Assembly (NCBI GenBank): GCA_963824935.1
Contig: CAWGRF010000014.1
Span: 1-64,000, forward strand
Reading direction: 5' to 3'
DNA: 64,000 bases
DNA from: JACCZX01 sp963824935
Lineage (GTDB): Bacteria > Pseudomonadota > Gammaproteobacteria > Burkholderiales > Burkholderiaceae_F
The notes beneath the pieces are model-generated. The model had not been told where the DNA came from and did not search any database. It was given only the letters and a program-made list of their open reading frames with translations. Of the stretch, positions 55,977 to 64,000 are shown in pieces. The first letter of the stretch is position 1. Each line of letters opens with the position of its first letter. Made by a program: the position numbers and the translations under genes.

Positions 55977-56264
55977 TCGAAGCGCGCTGGATGCGCTTGG
56001 AATGCTTGACCAGCTCGGCTTAGTGTCAACGCCAAGATGCAAGCGTCGCTGATTGAGTGTGCGTACTTTCGCACCGCTTTCAGCTTTCCTCCATGGGAAG
56101 ACATTTACACGACGGACGCTGAACGAGATCAGACCTTCACGGATGCGGTCGCTGTGCACGAGTCCGTCACCAGCTGGTATAGCAAATGCGGCTACGGCCT
56201 TGTTGAGGTTCCGCGCGGAACCGTCCGGGAGCGCTGCGACTTCATCCTTCAACATGTAACCTAA
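55960..56264 (+). pseudogene. 3' remnant of an AAA-type predicted ATPase
   Basis: The segment reads VFLDRSALDALGMLDQLGL and then, in the frame from 56037, ECAYFRTAFSFPPWEDIYTT followed by DAERDQTFTDAVAVHESV and VPRGTVRERCDFIL. This is the C-terminal half of the AAA_28 family (small P-loop ATPases). The Walker A part is missing and the fragment begins inside the 3' end of the desaturase gene. It is therefore a truncated relic, possibly left by a deletion that joined the two genes. Confidence 0.6.
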
Positions 56265-56375
56265 GACAACAAGTGAATTCCCGTCGTTTGTCGGCGGTTT
56301 GATCAACGGCGTCTTTGATGCCATCGTCAATACCTCGATCCATCAGATGGAGGTCTACACCAAGCGGAGGAAGTC

Positions 56376-57438
56376 ATGCGATCTCAGCTGCATCCCGCAA
56401 TTCTCGCCATTGCACTGGCGTCACTAATCGCTCCGGCCGGCGCGCAGCTCCCTGTCAATGACGAGCCACTCACGGGGAAATGGGCGCCGAGCGAGTGGGG
56501 GCCCGACGACAAGGTTGGCGCGCCTAACCGCACGACACCGGAACTGGTGCTGAAGGCCGTTCGCCTCGTCAAGAGAGGCAAGAGCGCAACGCTCGGCAAG
56601 GTCTACGCGTCGGACGCGCCGGCATTCGGCACGCGTGGTTGGAAACTCATCATCCCAGGGCGCCCGACCGGCGGTCCTTTCGGCGACCAGCAGCTCGTAT
56701 ACAACGACGACTACGTCGCCACCGAGCTTGGCCAGATCGGCACCCAGTTCGACGGACCCGGCCATATCGGCGTCATCACGTCGAAGGGCATGTACTACTA
56801 CAACGGCCGTTTCCTGCATGACAAGGAGATGAGCGCAACCGGATTGGGTCCGCTCGGAGTCGAGCACGTCGCGCAAAAGGGCTTCGTGTGCCGCGGCGTG
56901 CTGCTCGACGCGGTGGCGCTACGGGGCGGGACTCTTCCGGTCCCCAAGGAGAACAGTGCCAGCGATCCGGGAATCGTGACCGCCAAAGATGTGCAAACGA
57001 TGGTCGAGCGGCAGCGCATCGCTCCCATCGGAACTGGCGATTGCGTGTTCCTCTATACCGGGCACGGCGACCTCTGGCATCCAAGGGATTGGGACAAGTT
57101 CGATGCTGCCGAGAAAGCCAGGCGCGTCGCCCTGTTCAACGCCGGCGAGCCGGGCTTCGGCATCTCTGCCTGCGAGTATCTGGCGGAACGCAAGGTGATT
57201 CTCACCGGCGCCGATACCTGGGCGACCGAGGCAGTCGGCAAGGGATTCGGCGGCGAGAGCGCCTCAACCCTTCGAGTGCCATGTGAAGCTGCAGACCAAG
57301 CGTGGCATCTGGAATCTTGAGAACCTGGACTTTTCGCAGTTGATCGCCGACAAGGCCTACGAGTTTCTGTTCGTGTGGTCGCCGCTCAAGATGAAGGGCG
57401 CGACGGGTTCGCCGGGAAACCCGATGGCTCTGTACTAG
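56376..57438 (+). CDS. Cyclase/kynurenine-formamidase-fold hydrolase, exported, one frameshift
   Basis: The protein starts with a signal peptide (HPAILAIALASLIAPAGA). The fold of the cyclase family is marked by GTQFDGPGHIG (metal ligands Asp and His), GVLLDAV and DCVFLYTGHGDLW. The frame ends at 57320; another frame continues from about 57268 as FECHVKLQTKRGIWNLENLD and ends in GNPMALY at 57438. Removing one C from a CCC run joins them to about 353 residues, a normal size. It would act in the periplasm on an amide or lactone. The substrate is not known. Confidence 0.85.
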
Positions 57439-57552
57439 GGCGCTCGTCGTTCTTGCAGTTGTTGTCGCACGCAGCTGCCTAGCCAATCAACGGGCGGCCA
57501 GCGCTTCGGTGCTTGTCGACCTCGATGACTAGGGCTTCGGCTTCCTTGCGGT

Positions 57553-57906
57553 TCATGCTTTCTTGACCCAAGCGGAGCACCAGCCCTTAGCGGCCACTTC
57601 GCGCCCAGCGAAGATGTCACACGGACCCCACGGATCAGTTGCCTTGCCCTTGTACAAGGTGCAGTTCGAGCACAGTTGGTCGGCCTGGAACTTCGGGAAT
57701 TTTGCTTTGTCGACCTTCGCGGCGTCGTGCTTGTAGCCGAGCTGCTGCGCTTGCGGTTCGTTCTCCTCGACGCGCTTCGCGGGCGCGCCGGACTTGGCGG
57801 CCTGCGCCAACGCGCCGCCGCTGCGCGCAGCGGCGACCGTGGCAACCGCGATTGAACTGAGCTTCAACCATTGACGACGTCCGGGGCGGAAAGATGCGTG
57901 CGACAT
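57553..57906 (-). CDS. High-potential iron-sulfur protein
   Basis: The 117-residue protein has a twin-arginine signal (GRRQWLKLSSIAVATVAAA) and the HiPIP cysteine pattern Cys79, Cys82, Cys96 and Cys110 (LCSNC, WGPC, KGWCSAW). It holds a 4Fe-4S cluster at high potential in the periplasm and carries electrons. An AGGAGG ribosome-binding site precedes the ATG. It stands alone on the minus strand. Confidence 0.95.
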   Translation of the reverse strand: MSHASFRPGRRQWLKLSSIAVATVAAARSGGALAQAAKSGAPAKRVEENEPQAQQLGYKHDAAKVDKAKFPKFQADQLCSNCTLYKGKATDPWGPCDIFAGREVAAKGWCSAWVKKA

Positions 57907-58059
57907 ACGACCTCCTTGACTCGATGTGGCTAAAGGTGGCCCGATCAAGGCGCAGACAACTCCCGCGCTCATGACCGGGCATGTTCCTTCACGACGCGGC
58001 AGGCAAATGCCGTGCCGGAAATAAACTCGCCCGGGGAAGAGCGCGTGGAGCGGACCCCG

Positions 58060-58773
58060 ATGCAACTGATCAAAATTGCACGTCGCTTGCGCCGCGAAGT
58101 CGGCCGGTTGACGTTTCGCGCGCCGGTCGCTTGCGTCTACAACCCGCTCGATTACGCCTGGGCGCCGCACTGCGAATATCTTGAACGGTATGGCACCGGG
58201 CACCCCTCGGTCCTGCTGGTTGGATTGAACCCCGGGCCGTTCGGTATGGCACAAACCGGCGTTCCGTTCGGCGAAGTGACCATCGTGCAAGGTTGGCTCG
58301 GGATCAAGAAGCGCGTCGGCCGGCCGGCGTGTGAGCATCCCAAGCGGCCCGTCTTGGGTTTCGCCTGCCATCGGCACGAGATCAGCGGCGAGCGGTTCTG
58401 GAGCTGGGCGCGCGACACATGCGGCACACCGGAACGGTTCTTCGCGCGCTTCTTCGTCACCAACTACTGCCCGCTGTTATTCCTCGAAGAAAGTGGTCGC
58501 AACCGCACGCCGGAGAAGTTGCCGAGCGCGGAACGCGAGTCGCTCTTCGCGGCATGCGATCGCGCACTGCAAGACACGGTTACGCAGATGCGTCCGCGGT
58601 ATGTCGCGGGTGTCGGACACGTTGCGGCGACCCGTGCGGCGCAAGCGCTTGCGCACACTGGCGTGACGCTGGGCAAGGTCCCACATCCAAGTCCGGCGAG
58701 CCCTGCGGCCAATCGCGGCTGGGCGGAGCAGATGAACCGCGCGCTCGGTGCGCTGGGAGCAAGTCCGCGTTGA
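58060..58773 (+). CDS. Uracil-DNA glycosylase, SMUG1-like
   Basis: The 237-residue protein matches the SMUG1 branch of uracil-DNA glycosylases. Motif 1 is LLVGLNPGPFGMAQTGVPFG and motif 2 is VPHPSPASP, with FFVTNYCPLLF between. It removes uracil or 5-hydroxymethyluracil from DNA. The ATG at 58060 with GGAGCGG upstream gives an N-terminus of normal length; a GTG start at 58012 is possible. It is followed 36 bases later by the zinc-ribbon gene with the LexA box. Confidence 0.88.
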   Translation: MQLIKIARRLRREVGRLTFRAPVACVYNPLDYAWAPHCEYLERYGTGHPSVLLVGLNPGPFGMAQTGVPFGEVTIVQGWLGIKKRVGRPACEHPKRPVLGFACHRHEISGERFWSWARDTCGTPERFFARFFVTNYCPLLFLEESGRNRTPEKLPSAERESLFAACDRALQDTVTQMRPRYVAGVGHVAATRAAQALAHTGVTLGKVPHPSPASPAANRGWAEQMNRALGALGASPR

Positions 58774-58792
58774 GGACGTTTGAGCGCAGCCA

Positions 58793-58808
58793 CTGTATAT
58801 TTTTACAG
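58793..58808 (+). promoter_or_regulatory. LexA (SOS) box
   Basis: CTGT-N8-ACAG with an A/T-only centre (ATATTTTT) matches the gammaproteobacterial-type LexA consensus exactly. It ends one base before the ATG of the following gene. Confidence 0.7.
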
Positions 58809-58809
58809 T

Positions 58810-59178
58810 ATGCGCCAAAAAATATGTCCTGTCTGTAACGGCACTCACTTCAAGCGGGTTATCGTCACATTGCCGAGCGGCAGGGATCGCGACACTGTTT
58901 TCGTTTACTGCTGTCGCTGTCTGCTGGTGTTCTTACGGCCGGAGGATAAATCTGACAACATCATCAAGCCGAACTATGCGAGATACGTACCGGCCGATCT
59001 CGTCGACACAATTAAGCGAGCGCTTCCCGATCCGACGCAGCCGACGACATCAGACTCGCTCACAGAGCATTACCTACACCCTGAACTCGGCCGTATGGCT
59101 TTAGTGTTCAAGCGGCTGCAGAAAGCTGGCGGCGGAACGTTTGTCTGGCACCTCGACGAGGCGAGACTGGTGGGTTAA
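58810..59178 (+). CDS. Zinc-ribbon protein with LexA box at its start
   Basis: The 122-residue protein starts MRQKICPVCNGTHFKRV and has a second cysteine pair in VYCCRCLLVF, making a four-cysteine zinc ribbon in the first 45 residues. The rest is helical with no recognised domain. The ATG at 58810 is chosen over an upstream TTG because the latter would place the LexA box inside the coding region. Translation signals are weak. A role in the DNA damage response is inferred only from the LexA box and the uracil glycosylase neighbour. Confidence 0.6.
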   Translation: MRQKICPVCNGTHFKRVIVTLPSGRDRDTVFVYCCRCLLVFLRPEDKSDNIIKPNYARYVPADLVDTIKRALPDPTQPTTSDSLTEHYLHPELGRMALVFKRLQKAGGGTFVWHLDEARLVG

Positions 59179-59230
59179 TAGCAATGTGTGGACGCTACGA
59201 CCTAAAGCAATCCATCACCGCTGTACGGCG

Positions 59231-60187
59231 ATGAACGATATTCTCGTCGGCACAGCCTCTTGGGCGGATCCAAGTCTCATTAAGTCGGGCAAGTTCTACC
59301 CGGCAACTGCTAAGACCGCGGAGCAACGTCTGCGCCACTACGCAAAGTCGTTCTCGTTGGTTGAAGTGGACAGCAGCTACTACGCGCTACCGTCAGTTCA
59401 GACCGCATCTCTATGGGCTGAACGAACGCCGCAACACTTCACGTTCGACATCAAAGCATTTCGGCTGCTGACGCAACATCCAACCGAGCCGAAAATGTTG
59501 CCGCCGCAGGTTCGCGATGAATTGGCCGACTGGCCGAAGAAGAACCTTTACTACGGAGATTTGGCCGAGGAACTGAAAGCCGAGGTGTGGCGCGAGTTCA
59601 CCGCTGCGCTTGAGCCGCTGCGACTGGCCGGCAAGCTCGGTGCTTTGCTCTTTCAATTCCCGAAGTGGTTCATACCGAACCGTGCGTGCTTCGATCATTT
59701 GCGCGAGATCCGCCGGCGATTGGAGAGTTACCTGATTGCCGTTGAGCTCCGAAACGCGTTGTGGTTCGATGAGCGCCATCGTGACAAAACGCTCGCATTC
59801 GAGCGCGAGCAAGGATTCTGCAACGTGATCGTCGACGAGCCGCAACTTGGCACCTCCACCATTCCGGCCGTATGGGAGGTAACTGATGAGCGGCTTGCAG
59901 TGATGCGAATGCACGGGCGCAACGCTGACACGTGGGATAAGCCGGGACTACGAACTGCGTCTGAGCGATTCAACTACGACTACAGTGAGAAAGAACTCGC
60001 GGAGCTCCTGCCGAATATCCAGAAGGTTTCAAAGCGCGCTGACACGGTGCACGTCCTATTCAACGTCAATCATCAGGACCAGGGTATCCGCGGAGCGCGA
60101 ATGCTTCTTAAGCTGCTCGATCAAACTGATGCGCGCCGCAAAAGCGACGACGAATTAGCACTGAACAAAGTAGGCGCACATCGCTAA
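59231..60187 (+). CDS. DUF72 protein
   Basis: The 318-residue protein is a DUF72 family TIM-barrel-like protein: ILVGTASWADPSLIKSGKFY at the start, LVEVDSSYYALPS, FTFDIKAFRLLTQHP, LGALLFQFPKWF and VELRNALWFDE. Function is not established for the family; links to DNA or metal metabolism have been proposed. The ATG at 59231 is supported by the family's usual N-terminus; the longer frame overlaps the zinc-ribbon gene. Confidence 0.9.
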   Translation: MNDILVGTASWADPSLIKSGKFYPATAKTAEQRLRHYAKSFSLVEVDSSYYALPSVQTASLWAERTPQHFTFDIKAFRLLTQHPTEPKMLPPQVRDELADWPKKNLYYGDLAEELKAEVWREFTAALEPLRLAGKLGALLFQFPKWFIPNRACFDHLREIRRRLESYLIAVELRNALWFDERHRDKTLAFEREQGFCNVIVDEPQLGTSTIPAVWEVTDERLAVMRMHGRNADTWDKPGLRTASERFNYDYSEKELAELLPNIQKVSKRADTVHVLFNVNHQDQGIRGARMLLKLLDQTDARRKSDDELALNKVGAHR

Positions 60188-60293
60188 CATGGCCGTTAAC
60201 GGCCAGGAGCAGCCGCGCACGCCGGCTTCACGCATCAGGGATGGGGCCATAACCCCTCCTACAATTTTCCGCACACTTTGGAGGCAGGTTCCC

Positions 60294-61416
60294 ATGACAT
60301 CTCCAGACATCGAACTCGAACGCCGCCTCGCTTCCCGCCTGATGGACGTCCTGATCCGCGCTGGGCTCATCCTGGCGCTGGCCTTACTCTGCTACCGGAT
60401 CTTCTCGCCCTTCCTGACCCTGATGGTCTGGGCGCTGATCCTGGCCGTGACGCTTTACCCGCTGCACCAGATGCTCGCCGCCAGGATGGGCGGCAGGCAG
60501 GGCTGGTCGGCGACGGTGCTGACTCTCCTCGGGGTCGCGTTGATCGTCGCGCCGACTGCTGTGTCTGATGAGTTCGCTCGGCGACTCGGTGCAACAGCTG
60601 ATCACCGACGTGCAGAACAACACCCTGAAAATCCCGCCGCCGCGCGACCGGGTCGCCGAATGGCCGCTGGTCGGAGACAAGGTGCATGCGCTTTGGTCCA
60701 AGGCCCATTCCGACCTTCCTGCCCTGATCCAGAGCTGGCAGCCAAAGATCGGCGACATCGCCAAGTCGGCGCTCGCCTTCGTCGCCAGCATCGGCGTCGG
60801 GCTGCTGCTGTTCGTCGCCTCCTTCATCATCGCCGGGATCATCATGGCCTTCGGGCAGGCCGGCAGCGGTGCCAGCCTGGCGATCTTCTCGCGCATCGTC
60901 GGCCCGGAGCGCGGCGCGGAGTTCACCAAGCTGTCGACCGCAACCATCCGCGCCGTCGCGGCGGGCGTCCTCGGCGTGGCTCTCATCCAGGCCATCATCG
61001 TCGGACTCTGCCTGCTGCTCGCTGGCATTCCCTTTGCCGGCGTGCTCACGGTCATCGTCCTCGTCCTCGGCATCGCCCAGGTGCCTGCACTGCTGGTCAC
61101 CCTGCCGGCGATTGCCTACATCTGGACGCTCGGCGACTACGGGACCGGCGAAGCGACCCTCTACACGATCCTGCTCTTTGTCGCCGGCATGACTGACAAC
61201 GTGCTCAAGCCGCTGATGCTCGGACGCGGCGTCGATGCGCCGATGCCGGTGATCCTGATCGGCGCGCTGGGCGGCATGGCCGTCCAGGGCATTCTCGGCA
61301 TGTTCGTCGGCGCGACGCTGCTGGCCCTCGGTTACCAGATTTTCATGGGCTGGGTACACACCAACCCGGATGCCCTTATCGGCAAGGAAAAGAGCGAAAC
61401 ACCGGCCGCCGGTTGA
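60294..61416 (+). CDS. AI-2E/YdiK-type membrane transporter, one frameshift
   Basis: The ATG at 60294 follows a GGAGG-like site. The first frame gives RLMDVLIRAGLILALALLCY and further helices up to LGVALIVAPTAV. There it breaks; the second frame continues as LMSSLGDSVQQLITDVQNNT to 61416. One extra T near 60563 explains it. The whole is about 373 residues with seven to eight helices, ending with DNVLKPLMLGRGVDAPMPVI, a family hallmark. It is a permease of the PerM/AI-2E family, of uncertain substrate. The efflux genes follow at once. Confidence 0.88.
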
Positions 61417-61420
61417 GCGA

Positions 61421-62983
61421 ATGCGCGCCTCCCCGCCGTGGCGCACGCTGCCGGAGCGCCTGCTTCTGGCAGGTTGCCTGCTGCTGGGAGCCTGTACGAC
61501 GGTGGGCCCCGATTTCGTGCGGCCGGAAGTTCCGTGGCTAAACGATTGGTCGAGCAGCGCGCTGCGGTCGGATGCGGCTGAAGGGCAGCCCCGCGACCGC
61601 GCGGCGACCGAACAGTGGTGGCGCAACTTCAACGATCCGGCGCTCGACCGGCTGGTCGCCGAAGCGCAAGAGAAGAACAACGACGTGCGCACGGCCGGCC
61701 TGCGCATTCTCGAGGCGCGCGCCGCGCTTGGCATCGCCGGCAGCGCTTTGTATCCGCAACTGCAGCAACTCAGTGGCGAGGTGCTGCGCGCCGGTCAGCA
61801 GCAGTCGAACGGCCCCGATACCGCCGCTTGGAGCTACCGCGTCGGGCTCGACATCGCCTGGGAACTGGACTTCTGGGGCAAGTTCCGGCGCGGCATCGAA
61901 TCCGCGGATGCCGCTTACTTCGCGAGCATCGCTGCCTATGACGACGCGCAGGTGCTGGTTGCGGCGCAGGCCGCCAGCTTCTACGCCACCATCCGCACCA
62001 CCGAACTGCGCCTGCGCATTGCGCACGAGAACGCCGCGCTGCAAAAGCGCAGCCTTGAAATTACCGAACGCCTCTTCAAGAGCGGTAACGAGTCGGAGCT
62101 CGATGTCCAGCAGGCGCTGACCCAGTACCTGAGTACCGTCGCTTCAATTCCCGAGCTCGAGGGCAGCGTGCGCCAGGTGCAGAACGCGCTCAGCGTGCTG
62201 CTCGCCCGACCGCCGGGTCCGCTGCCCGAGATGGAGGCGGGACGCGAGAAGATTCCGACGGCCGAACTCGCGGTCATCGTCGACCTGCCAGCAGACCTGC
62301 TGCGCCGCCGGCCGGACGTGCGCGCGGCGGAGGCGCGTCTCGCCGCGCAGTCGGCTCAGATTGGCGTCAGTGAGGCTGCCCTCTACCCTTCGATCGCGCT
62401 GGTCGGCTCGGTCGGCCTCTCCGCCGCCTCGCTCGACTGGTCGGCGCGCACCCTTCAGTGGGCCGTCGGCCCGTCGCTCGTGTGGAACATCTTCGACTGG
62501 GGCAGGCTGAAGAACCAGGTGCTGGTCCAGGATGCACGCTTTCAGCAGCTCCACGAACAGTATCAGGGCACGGTGCTGCGAGCCGCCCGCGAACTCGACG
62601 ATGCCGCTGTCGATTTCGCCAAGTTTCGCGCCCAGGTCGACATCCTGAGCGACGCCGTCCAGGCAGCCCGTCGGTCGCTCGACATCGCGAACATCCAGTA
62701 TCGCGAGGGGCTGGTCGACTTTCAGCGTGTCCTTGACTCGCAACGCAGCCTGTTCAGCCAGCAGGAGCGGCTGGTGAGCACCCAGGGCGGCGTCACCCAG
62801 AGCCTGATCTCCGTTTACAAGGCGATCGGCGGCGGCTGGCAGGTCACCCGCGCCGAGCCCCTCGTCGATGAATCGACCCGCGCCGCAATGAGCGAGCGCA
62901 GCAACTGGAAGGGACTGCTCGACGCACCGCTTCCACCACCCGAGACCGAATTTTTCCCACCCCGACCGACAGAAACGCCATGA
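61421..62983 (+). CDS. NodT-family outer-membrane efflux lipoprotein
   Basis: The 520-residue protein has a lipoprotein signal (ERLLLAGCLLLGAC) and TVGPDFVRPEVPWLNDW as in NodT. Outer-membrane efflux repeats follow (EQWWRNFNDPALDRLVAEAQ, LPADLLRRRPDVRAAEARLA, GLVDFQRVLDSQRSLFSQQE). The Pro-rich C-terminus (PPPETEFFPPRPTETP) is long. It forms the outer channel for the HlyD adaptor encoded next, with a four-base overlap. It is distinct from the OprM-like gene at 43943. Confidence 0.93.
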   Translation: MRASPPWRTLPERLLLAGCLLLGACTTVGPDFVRPEVPWLNDWSSSALRSDAAEGQPRDRAATEQWWRNFNDPALDRLVAEAQEKNNDVRTAGLRILEARAALGIAGSALYPQLQQLSGEVLRAGQQQSNGPDTAAWSYRVGLDIAWELDFWGKFRRGIESADAAYFASIAAYDDAQVLVAAQAASFYATIRTTELRLRIAHENAALQKRSLEITERLFKSGNESELDVQQALTQYLSTVASIPELEGSVRQVQNALSVLLARPPGPLPEMEAGREKIPTAELAVIVDLPADLLRRRPDVRAAEARLAAQSAQIGVSEAALYPSIALVGSVGLSAASLDWSARTLQWAVGPSLVWNIFDWGRLKNQVLVQDARFQQLHEQYQGTVLRAARELDDAAVDFAKFRAQVDILSDAVQAARRSLDIANIQYREGLVDFQRVLDSQRSLFSQQERLVSTQGGVTQSLISVYKAIGGGWQVTRAEPLVDESTRAAMSERSNWKGLLDAPLPPPETEFFPPRPTETP

Positions 62984-64000
62984 GCAAGGAAACCGCAGGC
63001 AACGCCGGCCCGGGGGCGGGCGCCCGCATCGGTGCGATTGTCATCGCGGCTGTGATCCTCGTCAGCCTGCTGCTCTACTTTGTGGGTGATCGCCTGACTC
63101 CGTACACGACGCAGGCGCGCATCCAGGCCTTCGTCGTGCCGGTGGCGGCCGAGGTGGCAGGCAAGTTCTCGAAGGTGTACATCCGAAACAATGACGAGGT
63201 GCAGCCCGGACAACCGCTGTTCGACATCGATCCGAAGCCGTACGAGATTGCGCTGCAACGGGCCCGCGCCGACTACGCGTCGGTGCGCAGCTCGGTCAAC
63301 GCGTCGGTCGCCGGCGTGGACGCGGCGCGCGCCTCACTGGCGGCCGCGCAGGCGCACCGTGAAATGGCCGAAAGCGACGCCAGCCGCCAGGAGCACCTGT
63401 ACGAGGAAGATCCCGGCGCCATTTCGGTGCGCCGTCTCGAGGGCGCGCAGTCGACCCGCGAGGAAGCGCGCAGCAAGGTCCGCCGCGCCGAGGCCGATCT
63501 GCGCAAGGCGCAGGAGGCCGCTGGTGAGCCAGGCGACGACGAACACGCAGGTGCAGAGCGCCCGCGCGGCAGTCGAGAAAGCCGAACTGGACCTGGCCCG
63601 AACGAAGGTGCTCGCGCCTGCGCGTGGCGTCGTCACCGACCTGCGCACCGACGTCGGCCACTACGCACAGCCCGGCGCGCCGGTGATGACGCTGATCGCG
63701 ATGCACGACCTGTGGATCAGCGCCGACATGACCGAAAACAACCTCGGCAATATCGACCCGGGGGACAAAGTCGCCATCGTCCTTGACATCCTGCCCGGGG
63801 AGGTGCTCAAGGGCCGCGTGCGCAGCATCGGCGGCGGCGTCGCCGGCAGCCAGCCACCACCGCCGGGCACCTTGCCTCAGGTAGAAAACAGTCGCGACTG
63901 GCTGCGCCCGGCGCAACGCATACCGGTCGCGATCGAGTTCGACCCGGCCGAGTTGCCACGCCTGCGTGTCGCCCGCATCGGCGGCCAGGCCGAGGTGCTT
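62980..64000 (+). CDS. HlyD/EmrA-type efflux adaptor, one frameshift, runs off the window end
   Basis: A cytoplasmic tail and one membrane helix (IGAIVIAAVILVSLLLYFVG) precede the lipoyl part (VVPVAAEVAGKFSKVYIRNN) and a coiled-coil. The frame breaks near 63520; the rest continues as LVSQATTNTQVQSARAAVEK and AELDLARTKVLAPARGVVTD, reaching the window end without a stop. Removing one base joins them. It couples an inner-membrane exporter, probably encoded beyond the window, to the NodT channel. AaeA/EmrA-type systems export aromatic acids or drugs. Confidence 0.9.

Noticed and set aside
55125..56330. Long minus-strand frame opposite the desaturase and ATPase remnant
   Set aside because: It mirrors the plus-strand genes, has no domain or ribosome-binding site, and its codons look like shadow sequence.
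1..64000. tRNA, rRNA, CRISPR arrays, prophage or insertion sequences
   Set aside because: No cloverleaf, repeat-spacer array, integrase or transposase was recognised in the window; a dedicated scan was not possible.

Overview
The window looks like a chromosomal segment of a high-GC Gram-negative bacterium, most likely a betaproteobacterium of the Burkholderiales type. The basis is gene content and order: a cysI-DUF934-cysH-cobA sulfite/siroheme cluster, urtABCDE joined to ureDABCEFG, a fused IcmF mutase, a Bug/TctC binding protein and QseBC-like regulators. No rRNA, tRNA, CRISPR array, prophage or insertion sequence was recognised.

Layout. 0-6.3 kb: a serine hydrolase, a small exported protein, then the minus-strand cysI-DUF934-cysH-cobA cluster and a divergent rhodanese. 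cysH is truncated and cysD/cysN are absent from between cysH and cobA. 6.3-15.5 kb: a 110-bp cruciform-like palindrome, then one tightly packed plus-strand operon. It holds suyAB (sulfolactate sulfo-lyase), a succinate-dehydrogenase-like FeS subunit with two membrane anchors, a TctC binding protein, a two-subunit fumarase-like hydratase, the matching flavoprotein, an SlcC-like and a ComC-like dehydrogenase. Read together the genes could describe a route from sulfosuccinate to pyruvate plus sulfite; this is inference. 15.5-26.4 kb: urea uptake and hydrolysis behind a candidate sigma-54 promoter. 26.5-36.9 kb: reverse transsulfuration, a cytochrome b/molybdoprotein pair, an aquaporin, a two-component system and a LysR regulator.

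36.9-43.9 kb is the most unusual part. Four copies of a roughly 60-nt leader element sit in front of short genes, several of them encoding small exported peptides. Each copy has a GTGGG-N6-GTGGG core followed by a second hairpin whose sequence changes but whose pairing is kept. Three copies also have an upstream TGTCGAANNTTCGACA-type palindrome. They flank a calpain-like protease, a lysine-rich basic protein, a gamma-carbonic anhydrase and a badly disrupted MalT/SARP-type regulator.

43.9-64 kb: an RND efflux operon with a divergent TetR repressor and an AcrR-type operator, a DedA-rhodanese fusion, icmF, a sterol-desaturase-like enzyme, a cyclase, a HiPIP, a SMUG1-like uracil-DNA glycosylase, a zinc-ribbon gene with a LexA box at its start, a DUF72 gene, and an AI-2E/NodT/HlyD efflux cluster that runs off the end.

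Many conserved genes (cysI, the flavoprotein, urtD, the efflux genes, the TetR gene, icmF, the cyclase, the AI-2E gene, hlyD) are interrupted by single-base frameshifts. Almost all can be repaired by removing one base, often from a short homopolymer. This points to insertion-type sequencing or assembly error rather than true decay, so these loci are annotated as whole genes with the break noted.
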